DNA of 64,000 nucleotides from Mucilaginibacter pineti (GTDB taxonomy: Bacteria; Bacteroidota; Bacteroidia; Sphingobacteriales; Sphingobacteriaceae): positions 62,001-126,000 of the forward strand of contig NZ_FNAI01000005.1 in NCBI RefSeq assembly GCF_900101875.1. Direction: 5' to 3'. A model generated the notes under the pieces. It saw only the letters and a program-made list of their open reading frames with translations, had not been told where the DNA came from and searched no databases. Shown piece by piece: positions 27,741-35,993 of the stretch (its first letter is position 1; each line of letters begins with the position of its first letter). Made by a program: the position numbers and the translations under genes.

Positions 27741-30179
27741 ATGAAGTTTACAAAAGCATTTTTATCAATTGCCTTTACACTTGCGCTCATTTGGGCGCTG
27801 CAAACAAAATTTGGTCCGGTGCCGCCGCTGGGGAAATTTCTTAGTCCGGCGGATGGATTTTGGCAAAATGCAGAGAGCAAACATATTTTAGCAGCCCATA
27901 ACCTGAAACTTACGGGCGTTACCGGCAAGGTCACTGTTAAATACGATGAGAACCGCATCCCCCATATTTTTGCAGATAACGAGCACGACTTGTACTATGC
28001 ACAGGGCTACATAACAGCCACCGACCGCCTTTGGCAAATGGATATCCAAACCAGGCAGGCCGCCGGCAGGCTGGCCGAAGTGCTTGGTCCCAATCTGTTG
28101 GAGATGGACCGTTACCACCGCCGCATGGGTATTGTATATGGTGCCGAAAAAACATTGAAAGCCATGATGCAGGAACCCGCCATTCGCCAAATGGTGCTGG
28201 CTTATACCGAAGGTATTAACGCCTACATTCACCAGCTTGGTCCGCGCGAATACCCGCTTGAGTTTAAAATGCTTGATTATGCACCCGAGGACTGGAAGCC
28301 TATCAACTGCGCTTTTTTACTCAAACTAATGAGCGAAACGCTGGCGGGCGGCAGTAATGAGTTTGCCATGAGTAACATTTTGAAGCAGTTTGGCGCCAAA
28401 GCAACAAATGACCTGTTTCCAGATTATCCTATGCACGAGGATCCCATCATCCCGATAGGTACAAAATGGAATTTTAAACCGCTGACTATTCCCAAGCCAT
28501 CGGCAGGCTTTTCGGCGCAAATGAACGATAATGTAAAAAGAGTTGTTAAAGAAGAAGGCATCGGCAGCAATAACTGGGCGGTATCGGGTAGTAAAACAGC
28601 TAACGGCTATCCCATTTTGGCTAACGACCCGCACTTGAATCTTACTTTCCCTTCTATATGGTACCAGGTACAACTTTCGGCACCGGGGATAAATGTTTAT
28701 GGGGTATCACTGCCGGGTTCGCCATGCGTAATATTGGGTTTCAATAACAACATAAGCTGGGGCATAACCAATGTAGATGCCGATGTACTGGATTGGTACC
28801 AGGTTAAATTTAAGGACGATAAAAAGAACGAGTACTGGTACAATAACAAGTGGAACAAAACCAGCCGGCGTGTGGAGGCCATCAACATCCGCGGGCAAAA
28901 AACTTTGTATGATACCGTAATTTATACCCATCATGGCCCGGTTGTTTATGAAGATAAATCAAAAACTACCGATCACTCGCCAGATTTTGTGCCTGTTGGT
29001 GATGCGCTAAGGTGGATTGCGCATGATGAATCGGACGAGCTGATGACCATGTATATCCTCAACAAAGGAAAAAACTATGCCGATTACCGCAAGGCACTTA
29101 CCTATTTTAACGCACCGGCATCAAACTTTGTATTTGCCAGTAAGGATAATGATATAGCCATAACCCCAAATGGCAAATACCCGCTTAAATATAAAGATCA
29201 GGGTAAATTTATCCTGGACGGTACCGACCCGGCCGACGATTGGCATGGCTGGATCCCGTTTGATCAAAACCCAACGGTTAAAAACCCGCCGCGTGGCTTT
29301 GTGAGCTCGGCAAACCAATCCTCTACAGATCAAACCTATCCATATTACATCAACTGGTCGTTTGCACCGTATGAACGGGGTAAGCGTATTAACGACAGGC
29401 TTACCGTCATGCAAAAGGCCACGGTTGATAGTATGCGTATCCTGCAAACCGATACCTATAGCATTCGTGCGCAGGATATTATGGCTACAATGTTGAAATA
29501 TGTAGATGCCTCCAAATTAGATAAAAACCAGCTGGCCGTCTTGCAAATAGCAAAGGGCTGGAATAAGGATTTCGCGGCCAATTCAACCGGGGCAACCGTA
29601 TTTAACGCATGGTGGATAAAACTATACGGATTGATATGGGGCGATGATTTTGCTAACAAAAACCTGCAATCCAATTACCCATCGATGGACCGAACAGAGC
29701 AGCTTTTATTAAAAGAGCCAAATTCAAAATGGTTTGATGATATCCGCACCCCGGCAAAAGAAACCTGTGCCGATATGGTAACCAAAGCCTTCACAAGCGC
29801 AGTTACTGATCTGGTTAAAGAGCATGGTCAACCCGGCGAAAGCTGGCAATGGGGCAAGGTAAAAAAAATGGAAATAACGCATCTTACCCAGCAGGAAGCA
29901 TTAAGCTCGGGCAATTTTGAATCGGGCGGTACAGGATCAACCATTAACGCGCTGGTTAACGGGCATGGGCCATCATGGCGTATGGTGGTGCAAATGGGGC
30001 CAACAGTAAAAGGTTACGGCATACTCCCTGGCGGTGAATCTGGCAACCCGGGCAGCTTTTTTTACAGTGATATGCTGAAGATCTGGCAACAAGGCCAACT
30101 GAAAGAACTGCTGTTCCTGCAATCGCCTACAGAAGCATCGGGCAGGATAAAAACGGTTGTAACTATTGGAAGTAAATAA
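27741..30179 (+). CDS. Penicillin acylase family (Ntn-hydrolase S45) enzyme
   Basis: 812 residues. An N-terminal hydrophobic segment (3-20) targets it to the periplasm. The A-chain (about 55-255; ENRIPHIFADNEHDLYYAQGY) and a spacer precede the autoproteolytic Gly-Ser site: Ser276 in GIGSNNWAVSGSKT becomes the nucleophile after self-cleavage. The B-chain contains NDPHL and the usual AGS-type core. The family hydrolyses amides such as penicillins or acyl-homoserine lactones; the substrate here is not readable. It follows the SNase gene by 32 bp. Confidence 0.93.
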   Translation: MKFTKAFLSIAFTLALIWALQTKFGPVPPLGKFLSPADGFWQNAESKHILAAHNLKLTGVTGKVTVKYDENRIPHIFADNEHDLYYAQGYITATDRLWQMDIQTRQAAGRLAEVLGPNLLEMDRYHRRMGIVYGAEKTLKAMMQEPAIRQMVLAYTEGINAYIHQLGPREYPLEFKMLDYAPEDWKPINCAFLLKLMSETLAGGSNEFAMSNILKQFGAKATNDLFPDYPMHEDPIIPIGTKWNFKPLTIPKPSAGFSAQMNDNVKRVVKEEGIGSNNWAVSGSKTANGYPILANDPHLNLTFPSIWYQVQLSAPGINVYGVSLPGSPCVILGFNNNISWGITNVDADVLDWYQVKFKDDKKNEYWYNNKWNKTSRRVEAINIRGQKTLYDTVIYTHHGPVVYEDKSKTTDHSPDFVPVGDALRWIAHDESDELMTMYILNKGKNYADYRKALTYFNAPASNFVFASKDNDIAITPNGKYPLKYKDQGKFILDGTDPADDWHGWIPFDQNPTVKNPPRGFVSSANQSSTDQTYPYYINWSFAPYERGKRINDRLTVMQKATVDSMRILQTDTYSIRAQDIMATMLKYVDASKLDKNQLAVLQIAKGWNKDFAANSTGATVFNAWWIKLYGLIWGDDFANKNLQSNYPSMDRTEQLLLKEPNSKWFDDIRTPAKETCADMVTKAFTSAVTDLVKEHGQPGESWQWGKVKKMEITHLTQQEALSSGNFESGGTGSTINALVNGHGPSWRMVVQMGPTVKGYGILPGGESGNPGSFFYSDMLKIWQQGQLKELLFLQSPTEASGRIKTVVTIGSK

Positions 30180-30209
30180 GATAAATGAAAACGAAAAAGA
30201 GTCTGGGCC

Positions 30210-30316
30210 ACGTGCGATTCCCCTCTTGAGAGGGGCGGAGGGGTGTGTAAATCTACCTGTAGAAACACACCCCTGCCATTACACAAGCCAACACGCCCCC
30301 TCTCAAGAGGGGAATT
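30210..30316. repeat. GC-rich palindromic repeat, family B
   Basis: Starts GTGCGATTCCCCTCTTGAGA, contains GGAGGGGTGTGT and AGAAACACACCCC, and ends CGCCCCCTCTCAAGAGGGG. The copy at 38082-38197 has the same order of blocks, so this is a dispersed element with conserved ends and a variable centre. Confidence 0.75.
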
Positions 30317-30337
30317 AAAATATTAAAAAACACACAT

Positions 30338-30676
30338 ATGTTATTCCTCATTATACTCATACTCACATTTGCAAGCGGTTACTTTTTACCCTGGTGGGTG
30401 GTGGCCATAGCGGCATTCTTATCAGCATTGGTTATTGGCAAAACATCGCGCCAGGCATTTTGGTCGGGCTTTTTGGCAGTTTTTATAGTGTGGATTGTAC
30501 TGGCGCTATTTAAAAGCATCCCTAACGATCATATCCTGGCTACCAAAATAGCTCATCTCTTTAACCTGCCGGGTTGGGGTTATATCCTGGTGATAACGGG
30601 CATTATTGGCGGCTTGGTGGCGGGGTTCGCCGCGCTGTCGGGAGTGTTATTGAAAAAGGCTTTTGAGAAGCATTAA
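30338..30676 (+). CDS. Small integral membrane protein, unknown function
   Basis: 112 residues with about four hydrophobic segments (2-17, 19-36, 42-60, 80-104) and a short Lys-rich end (LLKKAFEKH). It has the look of a small inner-membrane protein; no motif identifies a family. It is separated from the acylase gene by a family B repeat and followed by a terminator. Confidence 0.7.
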   Translation: MLFLIILILTFASGYFLPWWVVAIAAFLSALVIGKTSRQAFWSGFLAVFIVWIVLALFKSIPNDHILATKIAHLFNLPGWGYILVITGIIGGLVAGFAALSGVLLKKAFEKH

Positions 30677-30750
30677 GTTAATGCTCTATTAGTTATAGAT
30701 AGATTCTTCGTTCCTCAGATGACAAAATATACTAAAAAATCACCTTAAAC

Positions 30751-30783
30751 AAAAAACACCAGCCTGTATGACTGGTGTTTTTT
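30751..30783. terminator. Intrinsic terminator between convergent genes
   Basis: AAAAAACACCAG (30751-30762) and CTGGTGTTTTTT (30772-30783) form a stem usable on both strands between the membrane-protein gene and the SYLF gene. Confidence 0.85.
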
Positions 30784-30803
30784 GTTTTAAAGCTTGTTGA
30801 AGC

Positions 30804-31475
30804 TTAGAAACTTTTCAATGTTTCTTTCAACACGCTAACTGCTTCTGATGTGTTTTTTGATGATCCAAAAACTTCCTTTGAAGTTGTGCCTTCACCATAA
30901 AAATTGGCAATGGCCGATTTATCGATAGCCAGGTTTGACCCGTTAATAGTAATACCGGCAAACAAGCCGCGACTACGTGAGTAAGAGTAAACTTCAGCCT
31001 CCAATTTATAGTCGGTACTTGCTGATGAACTACGACCAACCGGACCAGCTGCCGCAGATATATCCCCCCCGATAGTAAAATCACCATTCTCTACTTTGGT
31101 AAGCACACCTTTATGGCGAAAAACCAATATCATATCAACAGACTGTACACCTATTTGCAAACCAAAGCTACCACCTGTAAGCGTAATAAAAACTGGGTCG
31201 CTCCATTTACCATCACCCAGTTTTACCATAGCAACACCTCTGCCGCGTTTACCGCCAATACCAAAACCGGCGTTAATCAATTTAGGAATAATAACCACAC
31301 CCTCATATTGCTCCAGCAATTGACGGGGGATGCTTTCTTTCATTTTACCAAACTCTTTTAACACGTTGGCCGAGTTGTGCAGGCGCTCTGTTTCCTTATC
31401 GGCCGATTTTGCCGATATGAGTACGAAGAACAAGCTTAATATAAGCGGGAACTTCAAAAATTTTAATGCTTTCAT
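30804..31475 (-). CDS. SYLF/YSC84-domain lipid-binding protein
   Basis: 223 residues with a signal peptide (to about residue 24). The SYLF domain covers about 30-222: IPRQLLEQYEGVVIIPKLI, GFGIGGKRGRGVAMVK, GSFGLQIGVQSVDMILVF and the late SRGLFAGITINGSNLAID are family landmarks. SYLF proteins bind phosphoinositide-type lipids in eukaryotes; bacterial members are exported with unclear roles, probably at the envelope. It appears to be a single-gene unit. Confidence 0.88.
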   Translation of the reverse strand: MKALKFLKFPLILSLFFVLISAKSADKETERLHNSANVLKEFGKMKESIPRQLLEQYEGVVIIPKLINAGFGIGGKRGRGVAMVKLGDGKWSDPVFITLTGGSFGLQIGVQSVDMILVFRHKGVLTKVENGDFTIGGDISAAAGPVGRSSSASTDYKLEAEVYSYSRSRGLFAGITINGSNLAIDKSAIANFYGEGTTSKEVFGSSKNTSEAVSVLKETLKSF

Positions 31476-31595
31476 GGGGTTGTAATTTTAAATTCTATTG
31501 TTGTGTATCTGTACTTAGTATGAACGGCAAAAATGTATACTTGTTTTCACAAATCAAGTATAAAAGATGTCAAGATTTTAGCTGCACATCTGAAA

Positions 31596-31628
31596 TTTGA
31601 AATCTGCGCATTGTTATACCTATCTTTG
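31596..31628 (+). promoter_or_regulatory. Promoter of the LuxE-like gene
   Basis: TTTG at 31596-31599, 21-nt spacer, TATCTTTG at 31621-31628. Transcription would start near 31634, one or two bases before the ATG at 31635, giving a nearly leaderless mRNA. It also shows that upstream in-frame start codons are not used. Confidence 0.7.
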
Positions 31629-31634
31629 CAGCTC

Positions 31635-32621
31635 ATGAACGCACCGGATAAACAACAGGTATTTTCAATAAACAACACCGCAGAGTTTAACAAAATCGCT
31701 CTGCAGATTTTTAATCACCAGGTAAAAAATTGTGCTGTTTACAGCCATTTTATTTCGGGCTTGCGGATTGATCCTGCCGGGGTGAAATCGGTTGAGCAAA
31801 TTCCTTTTCTGCCGATTGAATTTTTCAAATCGCACCAGATCCTCAGCACCGGTGAACCTGCCGAGCTTATTTTTACCAGCTCGGGAACTACAGGAATGAT
31901 TACAAGCCGGCATTTTGTTGCCGATAAAGCCTGGTATGAAGATAGTTTCCGCAACGCTTTCGGTTTGTTTTATGGCGATATAAAGGATTACACCGTACTG
32001 GCCCTGCTCCCCTCGTACCTGGAGCGTGAGGGTTCATCGCTTATTTATATGGTGGAGGATTTGATAGCACAATCGGCAAATGCCGGGAGCGGCTTCTTTT
32101 TATATAACCACGATGAGCTTTTCCATGAGCTAAAAAAACAGCAGGATACCAAAAAGCCAACACTTTTAATAGGCGTTACCTTTGGTCTGCTTGATTTTAT
32201 TGAGAATCACAATATCAACTTTCCCGAGCTTTTGGTAATGGAAACCGGTGGTATGAAAGGCCGCCGAAAGGAAATGATCCGCGAGGAACTGCATGAAATA
32301 TTGTGCGAAGGTTTTGGCGTTAGGGCTATCCACTCAGAATACGGGATGACCGAACTATTATCGCAAGCCTACTCCTTGGGTAATGGTATTTTTGAGTGCC
32401 CACCCTGGATGAAAATCATCATCCGCGATACTAATGACCCTATCAGCACGTTACAAAATGGCAAAACCGGCGGTATTAATGTTATCGACCTCGCCAATAT
32501 CAATTCCTGCTCGTTCATAGCCACGCAGGATCTTGGTAAAACTTTTGCTGATGGCTCATTTGAGGTTTTAGGCAGGTTTGATCAGAGCGACATACGTGGT
32601 TGTAATTTGCTGATTGCTTAG
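31635..32621 (+). CDS. LuxE-like acyl-protein synthetase / AMP-forming acyl transferase
   Basis: 328 residues from ATG 31635 (MNAPDKQQVF). An open frame extends upstream to 31533 but crosses the promoter, so the shorter form is chosen. The adenylate-forming motif FTSSGTTGM (near 85-93) fits the LuxE family, which activates fatty acids as acyl-AMP and passes them to a Cys. Later landmarks are MKGRRKEMIREELH and HSEYGMTELLSQAY. No lux reductase gene is near; stand-alone LuxE-like genes are known in Bacteroidota, with unclear roles. Cytosolic. Confidence 0.8.
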   Translation: MNAPDKQQVFSINNTAEFNKIALQIFNHQVKNCAVYSHFISGLRIDPAGVKSVEQIPFLPIEFFKSHQILSTGEPAELIFTSSGTTGMITSRHFVADKAWYEDSFRNAFGLFYGDIKDYTVLALLPSYLEREGSSLIYMVEDLIAQSANAGSGFFLYNHDELFHELKKQQDTKKPTLLIGVTFGLLDFIENHNINFPELLVMETGGMKGRRKEMIREELHEILCEGFGVRAIHSEYGMTELLSQAYSLGNGIFECPPWMKIIIRDTNDPISTLQNGKTGGINVIDLANINSCSFIATQDLGKTFADGSFEVLGRFDQSDIRGCNLLIA

Positions 32622-32630
32622 TTCATTTTA

Positions 32631-32722
32631 GTATCAGGTAGTTAGTATCAAGTACCAAGATTTTTAAAAATCGATCTGGTCATGCAGAAAAGTCATGATA
32701 CTTGATACTAACTACTTGATAC
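32631..32722. repeat. Inverted repeat with word-like arms (GTATCAAGTA)
   Basis: 24-nt arms at 32631-32654 and 32699-32722 differ at one base; each arm contains the word GTATCA twice around GGTAGTTA or its variant. Lies between the LuxE-like and PH-domain genes. Confidence 0.75.
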
Positions 32723-32782
32723 TCGATACGAAAACCTTACCTATTATTGTTATTTTTGCGCGCATCATAAAATGCTAAAAAC

Positions 32783-33490
32783 ATGATTGAGAAATTTTTG
32801 AACGAGGAACAAGATCCTAAAACAGTTGAAAAAGTTTATTCCCGTTTGGTCGACCTGCTTTCTTCGGGCGAAGAGGTTATATATATAGCAGTACAAAAAA
32901 AGCCACTCGTGAACCTTTTTCCTGATTGTATAGCCATTACCAACAAACGTATATTATTTTTCACCCCGGCCAACCTGGGCCTGTCTATAAAGTTTGTTGA
33001 TTTTGTGTGGAAAGACATTGTTGACGTATATACCAAGGAAGAAATTATTGGCGCTATATTCAGCGTTAAAACAACCAACGGCGCCGAAATGGCGGTAGAT
33101 TACCTACCCAAAATACAAGGCCGTAAACTATACCAATACGCCCAGGAACGTAAAGAGGTTGAGCGCGAAGCACGCCGCCTGCGCGATCTGGAACAAAAAC
33201 GTGCCGAATCGGGTTCAATCCAATTTGATAATCCTGCCGCTTCGCATACATCAACCGCTCAACAGGCTTTTGTTGCACAAACACCTGCGGCAACGCAGCA
33301 ATACCAGGCACCGGCACCAGTTGCTCCGCCTGCACCAACTCCGGCACCTGCCCCTGTAGTACAGGAGGCAGCGCCAAAACCAGATGAGCTTACCGAGAAA
33401 CTTAAAAAGCTAAAAACACTTTTTGATAACGGATTGATCTCGCAGGAAGAATATAATGCCAAGAAATTGGATCTGCTAAGCGACTTTTAA
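32783..33490 (+). CDS. Bacterial PH-domain protein with C-terminal SHOCT motif
   Basis: 235 residues. A YokE-like PH domain occupies about 20-115 (AITNKRILFFTP, FVWKDIVDVYT, FSVKTTNGAEM). A charged coiled coil follows (about 115-150), then a flexible Ala/Pro/Gln linker (150-200) and a SHOCT helix pair at the end (LKTLFDNGLISQEEYNAKKLDLL). SHOCT motifs are short oligomerisation or targeting modules. There is no signal peptide or membrane segment. A -7-like TATTTTTG lies at 32751-32758. Function unknown; cytosolic or membrane-associated. Confidence 0.85.
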   Translation: MIEKFLNEEQDPKTVEKVYSRLVDLLSSGEEVIYIAVQKKPLVNLFPDCIAITNKRILFFTPANLGLSIKFVDFVWKDIVDVYTKEEIIGAIFSVKTTNGAEMAVDYLPKIQGRKLYQYAQERKEVEREARRLRDLEQKRAESGSIQFDNPAASHTSTAQQAFVAQTPAATQQYQAPAPVAPPAPTPAPAPVVQEAAPKPDELTEKLKKLKTLFDNGLISQEEYNAKKLDLLSDF

Positions 33491-33511
33491 ATCCAACGTA
33501 GGATATCTATT

Positions 33512-33550
33512 AAAAAAGGGGTTGGATTTTTAAAATCCAACCCCTTTTTT
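33512..33550. terminator. Intrinsic terminator after the PH-SHOCT gene
   Basis: AAAAAAGGGGTTGGATTTT pairs with AAAATCCAACCCCTTTTTT around a single T, symmetrical and able to serve tyrS on the other strand as well. Confidence 0.9.
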
Positions 33551-33557
33551 ATTTCAA

Positions 33558-33643
33558 TTTGTCATTGCCAGGAACGAAGCAATCTCACATGCATAGTTTA
33601 CTACTTGTACGATGAGATTGCTTCGTTCCTCGCAATGACAAAT
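33558..33643. repeat. REP-like inverted repeat pair (family A)
   Basis: Arms 33558-33587 (core CATTGCCAGGAACGAAGCAA) and 33613-33643 (core TTGCTTCGTTCCTCGCAATG) are near-perfect complements with about 25 nt between them. Confidence 0.85.
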
Positions 33644-33678
33644 AGTTATTATTATGCTCTTTTATACTGAATAACGGA

Positions 33679-34962
33679 TTACTCTGCAACAATCAAAAAG
33701 TAATTCTTTTTACCTTTTTGCACTACTAAAAATTTACCGTTTATTAATGTATCTGCCGTATAAATATCATCAGCAGTGGCAATTTTTACTTTATTGATAG
33801 CAGCACCGCCGCCAGCTATCATTTTCTTTGCTTCGCCTTTTGAAGGGAACACAGATGTTTTAACTGCCAGCAGGTCGGATACGTTTATACCCGCCTCTAT
33901 TTCGGCTAATGATACGGTAAAGTTTGGCACGCCGGAAAAAAGTGCAAGCACCTCCGCTTCATTCAATTCATTTAAAAACTCAATACCAACGTTACCGAAT
34001 AAAAACTCCGATGATTTAATGGCTTTTTCATATTCACCCTCGCCATGTACGCGAATGGTGATATCCTTTGCAAGTGCTTTTTGCAGCGCACGGGTATGTG
34101 GCGCGGCATCATGCTCAACTTCAAGGGCTTCAATAACCTCACGATCAAACAGTGTAAATATGCGGATGTATGCCTTGGCATCAACATCAGTAGTGTTTAA
34201 CCAAAACTGGTAAAACTGGTACGGCGATGTACGTTCGGGATCTAACCAAACCGCGCCGCTTTCTGTTTTGCCAAACTTGGTACCATCAGCCTTTTTAATT
34301 AGCTGGGTGGTTAAGGCAAATGCTTCGCCGGCATCTTTACGACGAATGAACTCGGTACCGGTTACAATGTTGCCCCATTGGTCGCTGCCGCCCATTTGTA
34401 TGGTACAGTTATGGTTTTTCCACAAGTAGTAAAAATCATACCCCTGCACCAATTGGTAAGTAAACTCGGTAAATGACATGCCAGTATCGCCTTCAAGTCG
34501 CTTTTTCACCGAATCCTTAGCCATCATATAATTAACGGTGATGTGCTTGCCTACATCACGTATAAAATCAAGGAAGGTGAAGTTCTTGAACCAATCGTAA
34601 TTGTTAACCATCTCGGCGCTGTTGGCACCGCTGTTAAAATCCAAAAATTTGGTCAGTTGTTTTTGAACCGATTCTAAATTATGCTGCAGCACATCCTCAG
34701 AAAGCAAGTTACGCTCCTGCGATTTGCCTGACGGATCGCCCACCATACCGGTAGCGCCACCGACCAACGCGTAAGGCTTATGGCCTGCACGCTGAAAGTG
34801 TATCAGCGTCATGATCTGGGTTAAATGGCCAACGTGCAATGAATCGGCAGTTGGGTCAAATCCAATATATCCCGATGCCATGCCTTTATTCAGCATTTCT
34901 TCGGTACCTGGCATAATGGTATGCAGCATACCGCGCCAGGTTAGTTCTTCAACAAAGTTCAT
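33679..34962 (-). CDS. tyrS: Tyrosyl-tRNA synthetase
   Basis: 427 residues. It charges tRNA-Tyr with tyrosine. The class I signature HIGH appears as HVGH at 43-46 and the KMSKS loop as KFGKT (in [12 protein letters not shown]). The tyrosine-binding [12 protein letters not shown] and GGSDQWGNI segments are present, and an S4-like RNA-binding domain closes the protein ([22 protein letters not shown] onward). A -7-like TATCTTTG on the minus strand at 34993-34986 gives a 5' leader of about 18 nt. Confidence 0.97.
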   Translation of the reverse strand: MNFVEELTWRGMLHTIMPGTEEMLNKGMASGYIGFDPTADSLHVGHLTQIMTLIHFQRAGHKPYALVGGATGMVGDPSGKSQERNLLSEDVLQHNLESVQKQLTKFLDFNSGANSAEMVNNYDWFKNFTFLDFIRDVGKHITVNYMMAKDSVKKRLEGDTGMSFTEFTYQLVQGYDFYYLWKNHNCTIQMGGSDQWGNIVTGTEFIRRKDAGEAFALTTQLIKKADGTKFGKTESGAVWLDPERTSPYQFYQFWLNTTDVDAKAYIRIFTLFDREVIEALEVEHDAAPHTRALQKALAKDITIRVHGEGEYEKAIKSSEFLFGNVGIEFLNELNEAEVLALFSGVPNFTVSLAEIEAGINVSDLLAVKTSVFPSKGEAKKMIAGGGAAINKVKIATADDIYTADTLINGKFLVVQKGKKNYFLIVAE

Positions 34963-35130
34963 AGTAAGTTCCTTTTCAAAAGCTGCAAAGATATAAAGCT
35001 GAGCAAATTATTCATCATTGATACATCATGAATAATTGTGTTTACAGTTAACTGCAGGTAAAATCTACCTCAAATAATTACTTATTCTTTGTATCTTGAG
35101 CAAAAGAGGGTATTTTGCAGAACAGGTACT

Positions 35131-35802
35131 ATGAATTTTTTATCACACTATTATTTTGACAGGCATACCACCAACTGTTACCATATATTGGGAACGGTAC
35201 TGCCAGATCTGTTGAAAAATGCCGATAAAACCATCATCCTGCACCCCGAAAAACTCCAGCACTCCAACCCCGATGTCAACGCGCTGATAGCTGGCTGGAA
35301 TAAGCACCTGGCAGTCGACCGTTTTTTTCATTCTTCGGATTTTTTTCTTACCCACTCGCATGAGCTTAAGAAATTGTTAAGGCCTGCCATTGAGGGCTCA
35401 CCGGTAAAACCCTTTTTTTTAGGGCATATAGCGCTGGAACTGATCATAGATAACCTGTTGCTTACTACCGGCAAAATACAGGTTGACGATTTTTACGTGC
35501 ACCTTGCCGGCTGCGACACAGCGGTGATACAGGAGTTTTTAACTTTTTCGGGCTTAAAGGATAGCACCCGCTTTTTTAAGTTTTATGAGGAGTTTAAACG
35601 CAGCCAATACCTGCATACCTATGCCGAAACCCATCAGATAGCCTACGCTCTTAAACGGATCTGTATGCGCATATGGCAAAACCCCTTTACCCCGCAGCAT
35701 GAGGCCGATATGAATGAAGTACTCGGCCATTACCGTGATGAATTAATGGGTAGCTTTATGGATATTTTTGAAGAGATAGACAACAAATTGCAGGACCTTT
35801 AA
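35131..35802 (+). CDS. Probable ACP phosphodiesterase-like (DUF479-type) protein
   Basis: 223 residues from ATG 35131 (MNFLSHYYFDR). An in-frame TTG at 35089 would add 14 residues but lies in promoter-like DNA. The opening MNFLSHYYF, the VLPDLL segment, the WNKHLAVDRFFH motif and the HIALELIIDNLL helix are placed like the MNFLAH, GDFV, HRxID and DHFL motifs of AcpH-type acyl-carrier-protein phosphodiesterases, an all-helical HD-like fold. The similarity is by eye and distant, so function is tentative. It lies between tyrS (divergent) and rpsA. Confidence 0.6.
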   Translation: MNFLSHYYFDRHTTNCYHILGTVLPDLLKNADKTIILHPEKLQHSNPDVNALIAGWNKHLAVDRFFHSSDFFLTHSHELKKLLRPAIEGSPVKPFFLGHIALELIIDNLLLTTGKIQVDDFYVHLAGCDTAVIQEFLTFSGLKDSTRFFKFYEEFKRSQYLHTYAETHQIAYALKRICMRIWQNPFTPQHEADMNEVLGHYRDELMGSFMDIFEEIDNKLQDL

Positions 35803-35943
35803 TAGACTGATATAGAGCACCCTCAAGCTAAAAGCACACTTTAATCCTGTTTCTTATTCTCAAAATTGCTTGAAACAAGCAAAAACTACCTAATTATCAG
35901 CAATTAACATTAAATAATTCTTTTTTAAATAAAATTATGTCTG

Positions 35944-35980
35944 TACCTTTGCAGTCCCAATTAACAAATTGGGAAAAGGA
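35944..35980 (+). promoter_or_regulatory. rpsA promoter -7 box, 5' hairpin and purine-rich ribosome site
   Basis: TACCTTTG at 35944-35951 is an exact TAnnTTTG box with a T-run at 35921-35926 as weak -33. Transcription would start near 35956, immediately at a hairpin CCCAATT-AACA-AATTGGG (35956-35973), followed by AAAAGGAGAT. The purine run is a rare Shine-Dalgarno-like sequence for this phylum, 12-14 bp before ATG 35994. A role in translational feedback by S1 is inference. Confidence 0.6.
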
Positions 35981-35993
35981 GATAAATTATTTA

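Noticed and set aside
35937..35993. In-frame ATG 35937 as the rpsA start
   Set aside because: The extension covers an exact TAnnTTTG promoter box and would be outside the mRNA.
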